A DNA stretch of 59,845 bases from CAZAOY01 sp964486925 (GCA_964486925.1 CAZAOY010000009.1:1-59845), one strand, 5' to 3'. Positions 53,364-59,845 are shown, counted from the first letter of the stretch. Notes: a model not told the origin generated them from the sequence alone. Program-made: numbers and translations.

Positions 53364-53786
53364 ATGTATAGTGAAAAGGTAATGGAACATTTCGCAAACC
53401 CTAAAAATATCGGCGAGCTAGCGGACGCTAACGGTGTTGGAGAGGTTGGAAACGCAAAATGCGGGGATATTATGAAGATGTATATCCGTGTAAACAAGAA
53501 TATAATAGAAGAGGTAACCTTTAAGACCTTCGGGTGTGGGGCGGCAATTGCTACAAGCTCTATCGCTACCGAGATGATTAAAGGTAGGTCAATTGAGGAT
53601 GCGCTAAAGCTTACAAACGAAGCGGTTGTTGAGGCGCTAGAGGGGCTTCCTACCTCAAAAGTCCACTGCTCTGTACTTGCAGAACAGGCTATAAAGTCGG
53701 CTATCGCAGACTACTACAAGCGTCAGGGTATCGACCCTGAATCCATCGTTGGTAACATTGTTGAATGTACCGGCGGATGTCATTAA
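53364..53786 (+). CDS. nifU: Fe-S cluster scaffold protein (NifU/IscU N-terminal type)
   Basis: 140 residues of the IscU/NifU-N fold. Cluster-binding cysteines sit in NAKCGDIM, FGCGAAIATS and KVHCSVLAEQAIKSAI, each in the usual place. A short C-terminal extension ends in VECTGGCH with two further cysteines. It receives sulfur from NifS, encoded directly upstream, and builds the cluster before transfer. A terminator follows 46 bases after the stop. Confidence 0.95.
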   Translation: MYSEKVMEHFANPKNIGELADANGVGEVGNAKCGDIMKMYIRVNKNIIEEVTFKTFGCGAAIATSSIATEMIKGRSIEDALKLTNEAVVEALEGLPTSKVHCSVLAEQAIKSAIADYYKRQGIDPESIVGNIVECTGGCH

Positions 53787-53831
53787 TCATAGGCATATAT
53801 TTAGATGTAATTAAAACCCTCCCCAAAAATT

Positions 53832-53863
53832 GTGCAAACCCTATCTGGATTTGCACGTTTTTT
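53832..53863 (+). terminator. Rho-independent terminator of nifS-nifU
   Basis: GTGCAAA pairs with TTTGCAC around an 11-base loop and is followed by GTTTTTT. Confidence 0.8.
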
Positions 53864-53915
53864 GGATGGTGTTTGAATACATATGTATATTCTACAGTGA
53901 GAAAGGAATGTTGGA

Positions 53916-54371
53916 ATGAGTATTACCAGAGTTTCAAAGGATACTGACATATCCCTTGTGACCTTCGAGCAGTCACCGTCCACTATTGGATTTATCTCAA
54001 AGCTATTCACCATTTTAGGTGAGGCTGATGTTAATGTAGATATGATCTCACAGACCGCACCTAAGGGTAGCGAGGTTACCATCTGCTTTACCATATCTGA
54101 TTCGGACGTGGTAAAGATGTTGTCCGCCTTTAACGCTATCCGCAAGGACTACCCTAACGCAAAGCCGTTTATCATAAGCAATAACGTTAAGATATCGCTA
54201 TACGGTGAGGACATGCCACAGCATTCGGGGGTAGCCGCAGAGGTATTTACAAAGCTTTGTAAAGCAGGTGTGGACGTTGTGTTAATCACCACCTCCACCG
54301 TGGACATATCGGTACTTGTATCTAGCGAAAACGAAGAAACCGCTATGGAGGCAATTGCAATTAACGAGTAA
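53916..54371 (+). CDS. Tandem ACT-domain protein (aspartokinase regulatory-like)
   Basis: 151 residues made of two ACT domains: ISLVTFEQSPSTIGFISKLF, then NVKISLYGEDMPQHSGVAAEVF and LITTSTVDISVLV. This is the regulatory half of an aspartate kinase without any kinase domain. Free-standing proteins of this type are known in Clostridia and may bind amino acids. It is not a truncated lysC: the start has GAAAGGA upstream and no kinase remnant precedes it. Its partner is unknown. Confidence 0.82.
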   Translation: MSITRVSKDTDISLVTFEQSPSTIGFISKLFTILGEADVNVDMISQTAPKGSEVTICFTISDSDVVKMLSAFNAIRKDYPNAKPFIISNNVKISLYGEDMPQHSGVAAEVFTKLCKAGVDVVLITTSTVDISVLVSSENEETAMEAIAINE

Positions 54372-54410
54372 ACTACTAATGGTATAACCTATAGTTGTAA
54401 AGGAGTGTGT

Positions 54411-55154
54411 ATGGTAACGACAGCTGAGTATCTAAAGCGTATTGGGTTTAGTGGAGAGGTTAAGCATGATTACGACACCATTAAGCGTTTAATAGAGTGT
54501 CACAGTTACACTGTACCGTATGAAAATATTGATATTATCCATAAAAAGGATATAAGCCTTAACATTGAGGATATCCTTGATAAAGTTGTGACCAAAGGTC
54601 GTGGCGGGTACTGTTTTGAGCTAAACTATGCCTTTAGTTGGCTACTCAAGGAGTTAGAGTTTAACGTAACCGAATACTTTGCACGTTTCTTGCTCGGACT
54701 TGACTTTATTCCAATGCCCCGCCATCGTATACTAGAGGTTACCATAGATGACAGTCAGTACATATGTGACGTCGGGGTCGGTCTTGAAACCCTGCGTTTT
54801 CCAAAGCTTGTAGCAGACGGTCATGAGCAGGACGGATACAAGACTAGGTTTGATGATACTCTAGGTGTGGTACTCTCTCAATTCCACAAGGGCGAGTGGA
54901 GCGACTATTTTAGCTACAACAGAACCCCTGCTCTACCGGTAGATTTTATCTCCACCTCCTACTACTGCGAGCACTCCCCCGAATCTATCTTTAACAAGGA
55001 CTACATGATCGCTATCAAGACCCCTACAGGTCGTAAGACGATAGACGGTAACGTATTTAAGGTCTTCGACGGCGAGTCGGTAACGGTGGTAACAGAGGAT
55101 GACGAGGATAAACTAAAAAATATTCTGCAAACCCATTTTTTTATTGAGTTATAG
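54411..55154 (+). CDS. Arylamine N-acetyltransferase (NAT family)
   Basis: 247 residues. The catalytic triad is visible: cysteine in GRGGYCFELNYAF near residue 68, histidine in PMPRHRILEVTI and aspartate in YICDVGVG. NATs move an acetyl group from acetyl-CoA to arylamines or hydrazines. The ATG at 54411 has AAAGGAG at good spacing; a GTG two codons earlier is less likely. It is the last backbone gene before the tRNA gene and the cassette array; 36 bases separate its stop from the tRNA. Confidence 0.92.
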   Translation: MVTTAEYLKRIGFSGEVKHDYDTIKRLIECHSYTVPYENIDIIHKKDISLNIEDILDKVVTKGRGGYCFELNYAFSWLLKELEFNVTEYFARFLLGLDFIPMPRHRILEVTIDDSQYICDVGVGLETLRFPKLVADGHEQDGYKTRFDDTLGVVLSQFHKGEWSDYFSYNRTPALPVDFISTSYYCEHSPESIFNKDYMIAIKTPTGRKTIDGNVFKVFDGESVTVVTEDDEDKLKNILQTHFFIEL

Positions 55155-55190
55155 CGAATATATAGTGGATAGTTTCTACTGTCCACATAC

Positions 55191-55279
55191 GGAAGCGTAT
55201 CGAAGTGGTCATAACGAGCCGCACTCGAAATGCGGTTGTCCGCAAGGGCACGTGAGTTCGAATCTCACCGCTTCCGCCA
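55191..55279 (+). tRNA. tRNA-Ser (anticodon CGA)
   Basis: Cloverleaf read directly: acceptor stem GGAAGCG/CGCTTCC with discriminator G and encoded CCA. The anticodon stem CCGCA/TGCGG encloses loop CTCGAAA with anticodon CGA at 55226-55228. There is a long class II variable arm (GTCC/GGGC) and a T arm GTGAG-TTCGAAT-CTCAC. It reads UCG serine codons. Its CCA end directly touches the first copy of the repeat family described below, marking the boundary between the GC-richer backbone and an AT-rich gene array. Confidence 0.97.
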
Positions 55280-55319
55280 AATTGTCGAAAGCTGTCGAAC
55301 TTGTGTTTGACAGCTTTCT
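55280..55319 (+). repeat. Cassette repeat R1 (half copy at the tRNA 3' end)
   Basis: Begins right after CCA with AATTGTCGAAAGCTGTC. AAAGCTGTC pairs perfectly with GACAGCTTT nine to twelve bases on. It contains the middle and right arms of the repeat but lacks the left arm (AGCTTT-TTGACTC) and the TGAGCATAAYC box. It may be the original chromosomal site and could double as the tRNA terminator. Confidence 0.7.
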
Positions 55320-55368
55320 ATCCATACAAAAATTATCTATATGTAGTGTGATAAAAAGGGCGTGGAAT

Positions 55369-55845
55369 ATGAAAACAGAGAAATCAAAATTACTATTAAA
55401 AACATTTGATGGTTCATTAGTAAAATTAGAAGTAAAGCCCAAGTACTTAAACAGCAGTGTAAAATTTGATATAAAGTATTATGATTATGATGGAGATGGC
55501 TCGCTAATAAAAGCGAAAATCATTTTTAATCAGGTAATTGCCGTTAATTTTGAGGTGAATTACTTCGACAACTGTATAGGTTCAGAACTATTTGGATTTT
55601 ATGAAATTTTTTGTGCTGACAAAAAAAAAGAAATGATAGAAAAAATTTTTAATTCACGAATGGACGGTTATCGTTATCATGGAGATTATAACTATGACCC
55701 GAATGAAGACAATGATATACTGAATAACCGGGAAGCAATAAACACGATTCTCTTAGACCTGGGTAAGTATCATTTATATCAACAACAAACACAAGGTGGT
55801 ATTTACTATATTTTAGCTACTAGGTATGATATTGTTAAAAAGTAA
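55369..55845 (+). CDS. Cassette gene 1: unknown protein
   Basis: 158 residues from the ATG at 55369, the first start after the tRNA and R1; the frame is open further upstream only because it reads through the tRNA gene. The protein is acidic and rich in Asp, Asn, Tyr and Lys, with no membrane segment or signal peptide. Alternating hydrophobic stretches (SSVKFDIKYYDYDGDG, IAVNFEVNYFDN) suggest a beta-rich fold. No family is recognised. The ribosome site is weak (AAAAGGGCG). AT-rich codon use sets it apart from the backbone genes to its left. Confidence 0.65.
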   Translation: MKTEKSKLLLKTFDGSLVKLEVKPKYLNSSVKFDIKYYDYDGDGSLIKAKIIFNQVIAVNFEVNYFDNCIGSELFGFYEIFCADKKKEMIEKIFNSRMDGYRYHGDYNYDPNEDNDILNNREAINTILLDLGKYHLYQQQTQGGIYYILATRYDIVKK

Positions 55846-55849
55846 AATA

Positions 55850-55954
55850 TGAGCATAATCATTGTTAGCTTTTTTGACTCACAAGCACATAATTTGTCGA
55901 AAGCCTGTCGAACATGAGTTTGGCTGCTTTTGGTTTATAGGTGAGGTTATTTAT
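55850..55954 (+). repeat. Cassette repeat R2
   Basis: Starts with TGAGCATAATC 5 bases after the stop of cassette gene 1. It contains TTAGCTTTTTTGACTCACAA, AATTTGTCGAAAGC and GTTTGGCTGCTTTTGG, and ends with GAGGTTATTTAT. A full-length copy. Confidence 0.75.
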
Positions 55955-56046
55955 ATAACCCAAATAAAACATTAAACGTTTGGATATTTTTGCAGATAAA
56001 AATTTAGGGGGCATGTTTGACTCTAATTATGAAAGGGGAATTTATT

Positions 56047-57146
56047 ATGAATATTAATTCATATCAGTTCAAGCCACTTGTACCTATCGGCTACATAAAA
56101 CAAGCGGAAAAACCTCAAGAAAATGCAGAAAATCTTGAGCCTTATTCAAACAAAAAGTCTTTACCGAGGTTCGATGTTTCGGAAATAAGCATAAACAAGG
56201 TTTTTATACTAATGAGTTTTTAAAGGAAATTGAAGAGAAATGTAAAACATACAAGCCTGTAGACCCAAACCTTATTATTAACGAGCAAAAATATATGGGA
56301 ATTACCAAGATTGAACGCTATGCCGCAAGCGGAAACATAATTAAAAACGCAAATTGGGCAAGCGATGAATATTCAAAAGGCAACGGCACACACGCTTTTT
56401 TATATGAAAGCACAGATTTCATTTTAGAGGCAGCAAAGGAATATTCAACACTTCAAGACGGACAATATTTTGCTTATAGGAATATACATGACGGCTCTTT
56501 TTTATGGAGTGCAACGAGCTTTTTTAAAGGTGAAAACCCTACAAACGATGAAATGAAAGCACTAAAGTCACAAATAGATAATATTGTAAAAGAGCTTGCG
56601 GAAAGAATTAAAAATGGACAAAGTGCGGATATAAACTCGCTTCAAAGCAAATTGACAATAGACGGCGTTGATTTTACTGTGTCGCAGCTTGTAAATATGC
56701 AGAAAATCGGTGTTTCTCTCACGCACAATATGAGCGGAAACATTTTCGATTTCTATCCCGATGAGTATGCAAAGTTAGGTATTGCAAATGCTTTTGCAAA
56801 GAATATGTCAAATTCCGAAAACGCTCAAACAAAACTTTTGGGCACAGCTCTTCATAGATTGGCAGAAAGAAACTCAAATAATGCAATAAACGAACTTGAT
56901 AGAAAGCTGGAAAAACACCCTAATTCTGTTCTCAAGCAAAGTTATGAATATAAGGTGAGTACTTTGAAGCAATCTATTGATATGTTTTCAGGAATTAATG
57001 CATCAGAAAGTATGAAATCGGAATTTGAAGAAGTTTTAAAAGATTATGGTAAAATGATGTCTTCGTATAAGACGAAAATGGCAACAAACTCTGGCGGAGA
57101 TATTCAAATGCTTAGGGATTTGTTTGATAATTTGAACAAGCTTTAA
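56047..57146 (+). pseudogene. Cassette gene 2: unknown protein, broken by a frameshift
   Basis: The ATG at 56047, with AAAGGGG upstream, opens a frame (MNINSYQFKPLVPIG) that hits a stop at 56221-56223. From about 56190 a second frame continues KHKQGFYTNEFLKEIEEK and runs through the open frame that contains ATG 56295 to the TAA at 57146. Joining them with one added base near 56185-56195 gives about 366 residues, so a single-base deletion (or a sequencing error) has split the gene. The protein is hydrophilic and mostly helical, with long Lys/Glu/Asn-rich stretches towards the C-terminus and no recognised domain. If uncorrected, only the downstream part could be made. Confidence 0.65.
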
Positions 57147-57178
57147 TATTAAGTGAAGATTAAATTTTGCACGCCAAA

Positions 57179-57272
57179 TGAGCATAACCGCCCTTTAGCT
57201 TTCTTGACTCCTTCACACATCATTTATTGATAGCTGTCGAGTGGGACTTGGCAGCTTTCGATGTATAGGTAT
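57179..57272 (+). repeat. Cassette repeat R3
   Basis: Begins TGAGCATAACC 32 bases after the stop of cassette gene 2, then TTTAGCTTTCTTGACTCC, a diverged centre (CACACATCATTTATTGA), TAGCTGTCGAGTG and TTGGCAGCTTTCG. A full-length but more divergent copy. Confidence 0.7.
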
Positions 57273-57295
57273 ATTGGGTTGAAAGATTTAATTTT

Positions 57296-57381
57296 ATGAC
57301 AAATTCAAACAGTAATATGTTGATTACCTTAGGTGTTAGAAACATAGAAAAGTCCATTGAATTTTATACAGGAATCTCCCC
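57296..57381 (+). pseudogene. Cassette gene 3: VOC/glyoxalase-family gene truncated by a repeat
   Basis: ATG at 57296 opens a frame reading MTNSNSNMLITLGVRNIEKS then IEFYTGI. This matches the first strand-helix unit of vicinal-oxygen-chelate proteins (glyoxalase, bleomycin- or fosfomycin-resistance type). The homology stops at about 57375, where repeat R4 begins; the frame then runs uselessly through the repeat to a TGA at 57428-57430. At least three quarters of a normal gene of about 120-140 codons is missing, together with the TGAGCATAACC start of R4. This is the scar of a deletion ending in the repeat. Confidence 0.75.
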
Positions 57382-57485
57382 TAGCTTTCTTGACTCACAA
57401 GCACAAGATTTATCGAAAGCTGTCGAGTGAGAATTTGGCGGCTTTTGGTGCATAAGCAAGGGTTATTTATATTTTGAACAGGAGT
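57376..57485 (+). repeat. Cassette repeat R4 (left end deleted)
   Basis: Starts at CTCCCCTAGC, missing the TGAGCATAAC box. From there to GAACAGGAGT it matches R5 (58260-58369) at 107 of 110 positions without indels. It carries the shared leader GGTTATTTATATTTTGAACA that supplies the ribosome site of the next gene. Confidence 0.8.
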
Positions 57486-57488
57486 AAA

Positions 57489-58211
57489 ATGAGAACAGTT
57501 ATACCAAAAAATAATGTTGATTTTGACTATTATAATATTTTAGATAGTTTTATTTCGTTGCTTTATGAGAAACAGAAAGACAATATCAAATGTATTTATT
57601 TATGTGGTAGTTATGCGAGAGGTGACGCAACTAATCTTTCTGATTTAGATTTATTTTGTGTATTTAATACAGTGACAACTGAAGTCATGAATAATGTAGG
57701 ATTTTGTTGCAGGAATGTTCCTGTATCTTATAACCAACTTGAAATTAACACACAATGCTTGTCAATAAATGAATTTAACAGAAATGATTTTAAAGGTTGG
57801 ACTGAAAAATCAGTCAGGATACTTGACAGTGTTCTTTTATATGGCGAAGATATTTTCGGCGATAATATATGTATAATTGAGCTCCAAGAAATTTATAGAA
57901 AATATTTTATTGATGTATTAATGAGCATTCGTCACTATATTAATGTTGATGAACCTGCCGAACAATTGACACATAAAAAGATAAAAACTTATATATTAAA
58001 ACCGCTGTTGTTTCCTCTTAGAATAGAACGTTATTGTAATAACGGGACTTTTCCTTTATCAACAAACGATTTAATGCAATCTTTGGAGCAAGATGAGAAA
58101 TTCATTATCGACTTTTTTTGCAATGAATCATCTTTTTCTATTGCCATAAATCAAAACCACAAAACTGTTTTAGATGAACTTCATTCTTTTGTATTGAAAA
58201 AGTTGATTTAA
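57489..58211 (+). CDS. Cassette gene 4: nucleotidyltransferase-domain protein
   Basis: 240 residues. The nucleotidyltransferase signature is complete: CIYLCGSYARGDATNLSDLD then LFCVF near residue 40, i.e. GS followed by D-x-D. The rest is helical, with a moderately conserved-looking KPLLFPLRIERY. This superfamily includes aminoglycoside nucleotidyltransferases and MNT-type antitoxins; the length and the following helical domain suit either a small-molecule-modifying enzyme or an uncharacterised member. ATG 57489 has AGGAG 4 bases upstream; a TTG at 57474 is not favoured. No HEPN toxin gene is next to it, so a toxin-antitoxin pair is unlikely here. AT-rich. Confidence 0.85.
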   Translation: MRTVIPKNNVDFDYYNILDSFISLLYEKQKDNIKCIYLCGSYARGDATNLSDLDLFCVFNTVTTEVMNNVGFCCRNVPVSYNQLEINTQCLSINEFNRNDFKGWTEKSVRILDSVLLYGEDIFGDNICIIELQEIYRKYFIDVLMSIRHYINVDEPAEQLTHKKIKTYILKPLLFPLRIERYCNNGTFPLSTNDLMQSLEQDEKFIIDFFCNESSFSIAINQNHKTVLDELHSFVLKKLI

Positions 58212-58248
58212 CCAGCTTAATTTTAATACACTGTTTTAATGAAAATTA

Positions 58249-58369
58249 TGAGCATAACCCTCCCCTAGCTTCCTCGACTCACAAGCACAAGATTTATCGA
58301 AAGCTGTCGAGTGAGAATTTGGCGGCTTTTGGTGCATAAGCAAGGATTATTTATATTTTGAACAGGAGT
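58249..58369 (+). repeat. Cassette repeat R5 (full copy)
   Basis: TGAGCATAACC at 58249-58259, 38 bases after the stop of gene 4. The core and the leader GGATTATTTATATTTTGAAC followed by AGGAGT are nearly identical to R4. Internal pairings include CTCGAC/GTCGAG and AAAGCTGTCGA with the right arm. Confidence 0.8.
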
Positions 58370-58377
58370 TGTGAAAC

Positions 58378-58920
58378 ATGAAAAAAGCATTACTAATTAT
58401 TGATGTGCAAAACGATTACTTTGAGGGCGGAAAATCTGAATTATATAATTCGTTAAATGCTTTAAACAAGATAGAAAAAGTTTTAAGCGATTTTCGTAAA
58501 GAAGATTTACCTGTTGTACATGTACAACATATCAACACCCGTGAAGGTGCTACATTTTTTCTACCAAAAACAGATGGAGTTTTAATTCATAAAAACCTAA
58601 CCCCAATAGATGGTGAACATCTACTTATTAAACATGCACCCAACAGCTTTTTAGGAACAAATCTTTTGGATATTCTAAAAGACAATAATATAGGTGAACT
58701 TGTAATTTGTGGTATGATGAGCCATATGTGCATTGATACCACAACAAGAGCATGTATGGATTACGGCATAAAAGTTACATTACTTGAAGATGCGTGCGCA
58801 ACAAAAAACCTCGCATTTAATGGGAAAACAATTCCAGCACAAACTGTACATGATGTTTTTATGGCATCATTGAATGGCATGTTTGCTAATGTAATTAGGA
58901 CAGACGAATTTTCAATTTAG
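58378..58920 (+). CDS. Cassette gene 5: isochorismatase-like cysteine hydrolase
   Basis: 180 residues, the usual length. The Asp-Lys-Cys set of the family is visible: Asp in LLIIDVQNDYFEGG, Lys in LIKHAPNSFLGTNL and the nucleophilic Cys in ICGMMSHMCIDTTTRACMDYG. Members hydrolyse isochorismate, nicotinamide, pyrazinamide-like amides or related compounds; the GMMSHMC form is common in uncharacterised YcaC/nicotinamidase-related proteins. GAACAGGAG lies about 10 bases before the ATG, provided by the repeat leader. The gene looks intact, unlike genes 2, 3 and 6. Confidence 0.92.
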   Translation: MKKALLIIDVQNDYFEGGKSELYNSLNALNKIEKVLSDFRKEDLPVVHVQHINTREGATFFLPKTDGVLIHKNLTPIDGEHLLIKHAPNSFLGTNLLDILKDNNIGELVICGMMSHMCIDTTTRACMDYGIKVTLLEDACATKNLAFNGKTIPAQTVHDVFMASLNGMFANVIRTDEFSI

Positions 58921-58932
58921 ATATAAAACTAA

Positions 58933-59045
58933 TGAGCATAATCTCTGTATCTATTTTAACCTAATGGCACAAGATTGTAGAAAGTTGTCGAACTTGAGTT
59001 TGTCGTCTTTCGCTGTTTGCGGAAGCTATTTGTATTTGATGAGGT
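58933..59045 (+). repeat. Cassette repeat R6
   Basis: TGAGCATAATC starts 13 bases after the stop of gene 5. The left arm is decayed (TATCTATTTTAACCTAATGG), but GCACAAGATTGTAGAAAGTT, GTCGAACTTGAGTTTG and CGTCTTTCG follow the family pattern. It ends in GCTATTTGTATTTGATGAGG, which gives the next ribosome site. Confidence 0.7.
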
Positions 59046-59052
59046 GTAGTAT

Positions 59053-59744
59053 ATGACAAAGCGAATAATTTTTATTTCTGATCTGCACGGAAATATAACA
59101 GGATTAAAAGCTGTCTTGGATGAAATTAAAAGCTTGAAAATGTAGTGAATATCGTTGCTTTAGGAGATTATTTCGGTTGGAGTGCAGGACATAACGATTT
59201 ACTTGATTTATGCATGCAAAATAATATAATTTTAATTCGTGGGGGTCACGAGGAGTTGCTGAATATAATTGACAATGGTCAGGATGACGGTAAATATTAT
59301 CCCGAAATATATTTTACCCATGATTGGCTTAAAAAATATCTAACACCGGAAAACTATAAAATGATAACAGAACTACCTCTTGAATTTAGAATTAAGCTGA
59401 ATGAAACACACAAAATTATTGCTTTTCATGCCGCTTATAACAATATGGAATCTTATTCTTGCGGCTCAGATCAACCATTAGAGGTTTTGCGTAGAGTGTA
59501 TGGCGGCTTAGAAGAAAATATTATTATTTATGGTCATTATCACGAGCCGCATGTTATACCTATGGACGGAAAATTATTGGTAAATTGTGCAGCGATTGGA
59601 ACAAGAGCAAAAGATGCTCTTAGCAATTACACAATTATAGAGTTTGACGAGGAAAAAGTTGCAGTTATTCAAAAGCAAGTTCCCTATGACAAGCATGAAG
59701 AAGATAAGCTTATTGTAGAACGAGGTATGATACGAAGAAAATAA
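59053..59744 (+). pseudogene. Cassette gene 6: metallophosphoesterase, broken by a frameshift
   Basis: ATG 59053 starts MTKRIIFISDLHGNITGLKA and stops at a TAG near 59143-59145. The next frame continues from about 59140 with VVNIVALGDYFGW to the TAA at 59744. Restoring one deleted base near 59136 gives about 230 residues. Calcineurin-type metal motifs are present in order: SDLHGN, ALGDYFG, RGGHEEL (the usual GNHD/E with Gly for Asn), FHAAYNN and IIYGHYHEPH. Relatives cleave phosphodiesters or diadenosine polyphosphates. The frameshift would separate the first metal motif from the rest, so the gene is probably inactive unless it is a sequencing error. Confidence 0.8.
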
Positions 59745-59745
59745 A

Positions 59746-59845
59746 TATAATCTACCGATTAGCTTTGTTGACTCACAAGCACAATTTGTCAAAAGCTGTC
59801 GAATTTAGATTTGACAGGCTTTTAGTATATACGAAAGAACGAAAG
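59746..59845 (+). repeat. Cassette repeat R7 (runs to the window end)
   Basis: Lacks TGAGC but has ATAATC, then TTAGCTTTGTTGACTCACAA, GCACAATTTGTCAAAAGCTG and TTTGACAGGCTTTT. Its middle arm (GTCAAAAGCTGTC) can pair with either the left arm (AGCTTTGTTGAC) or the right arm (GACAGGCTTTT). The sequence ends just beyond, so a further cassette is likely outside the window. Confidence 0.75.

Larger units (their letters stand above)
55280..59845 (+). mobile_element. tRNA-anchored array of single-gene cassettes separated by palindromic repeats (integron-like, incomplete at the window end)
   Basis: From the tRNA-Ser 3' end onward the sequence becomes clearly more AT-rich and codon use shifts. Six unrelated genes or gene remnants, all on the plus strand, are separated by seven copies (R1-R7) of a repeat of about 100 bp. 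The repeat core reads AGCTTT-c-TTGACTCACAAGCACAAGATTT-rTCGAAAGCTGTCGA-(n9-12)-TTTGrCrGCTTT, often preceded by TGAGCATAAYC shortly after a stop codon. Units are about 0.2-1.3 kb. Each gene has its own ribosome site. The plan recalls integron cassette arrays, but the repeats lack the canonical GTTRRRY core and no integrase is in view. Confidence 0.65.

Noticed and set aside
55144..55368. Open frame running upstream from cassette gene 1 through the tRNA
   Set aside because: It reads through tRNA-Ser and repeat R1; the first credible start is the ATG at 55369.
57376..57480. TTGACTC in the cassette repeat as a promoter -35 box
   Set aside because: No acceptable -10 sequence lies 16-18 bases downstream in any copy, so it is not called a promoter.
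57489..58211. Cassette gene 4 as the antitoxin of an MNT-HEPN toxin-antitoxin pair
   Set aside because: There is no HEPN gene next to it; it is flanked by repeats, and the protein is longer than typical MNT antitoxins.
55850..59845. Repeats R2-R7 as a CRISPR array
   Set aside because: The spacing is irregular (about 0.2-1.3 kb), the intervals are genes, the repeats are about 100 bp and diverged, and there are no cas genes.
55280..59845. Array as a classical integron with attC sites
   Set aside because: Kept only as an analogy: no integrase in view, no consensus GTTRRRY/RYYYAAC core, and the three-arm repeat does not fold as a standard two-arm attC.

Overview
The window looks like a scaffold from an anaerobic, endospore-forming member of the Clostridia (Oscillospirales/Ruminococcaceae-like; this placement is an inference). 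The evidence is a Gram-positive PolC-type replicative polymerase, the Firmicutes gene order polC-ispG-rseP-dxr-cdsA-uppS-frr-pyrH, six sporulation genes (yqfC, yqfD, ylbJ, spoIVB, spoIVA and a SipL-type SPOCS-LysM gene), corrinoid-dependent metabolism and many strong GGAGG ribosome sites. Four 100-base runs of N interrupt it. Three of them have identical 52-55 base sequence on both sides, so they are scaffolding artefacts over contigs that really overlap.

Region by region. 0-12.7 kb (minus strand) carries a CPBP protease and the polC-to-pyrH block, which supplies chromosome replication, isoprenoid precursors (Dxr, IspG), polyprenyl carrier (UppS), phospholipid precursor (CdsA), site-2 proteolysis (RseP), ribosome recycling and UMP kinase. 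13-19 kb holds an LD-carboxypeptidase, a 53-residue protein, a YetF-like membrane protein, a HIT protein and the sporulation genes yqfC, yqfD and ylbJ. 19-24.4 kb has a corrinoid protein, a PocR/AraC-type regulator and a RACo-type corrinoid reactivator with spoIVB lodged among them; no methyltransferase is present. 24.8-35 kb holds a cardiolipin synthase, a lipoprotein with an NlpC/P60 domain that has lost its catalytic cysteine, a secreted beta-helix protein, a 2-hydroxyacid dehydrogenase, DNA polymerase IV, a DHH phosphoesterase, a MerR regulator and an unknown coiled-coil protein. 35-40 kb holds a Cache-HAMP-GGDEF-EAL protein and a methyl-accepting chemotaxis protein, transcribed divergently. 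40-44 kb is a rhaBAD L-rhamnose operon. 44-55 kb holds spoIVA-sipL, a PHP phosphatase, CorA, a G5/M23 peptidase, RNase HI, a nifS-nifU Fe-S operon behind a palindromic operator, an ACT-domain protein and an arylamine N-acetyltransferase.

The most unusual part is the last 4.6 kb. Directly after the CCA end of a tRNA-Ser(CGA) gene begins an AT-rich array of small, unrelated genes, all on the plus strand. They are separated by seven copies of a roughly 100-bp palindromic repeat. The payload is an unknown protein, a frameshifted unknown protein, a VOC/glyoxalase gene cut off by a repeat, a nucleotidyltransferase, an isochorismatase-like hydrolase and a frameshifted metallophosphoesterase. Two repeats are 107/110 identical although they precede unrelated genes. 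This layout (one gene, one structured repeat, same direction, accessory functions, decay by truncation) resembles an integron cassette array. However, the repeats are not canonical attC sites, no recombinase is visible, and the array runs off the end of the window. I regard it as a candidate undescribed tRNA-anchored cassette system.

All calls rest on reading the sequence and recognising family motifs; no searches were run.
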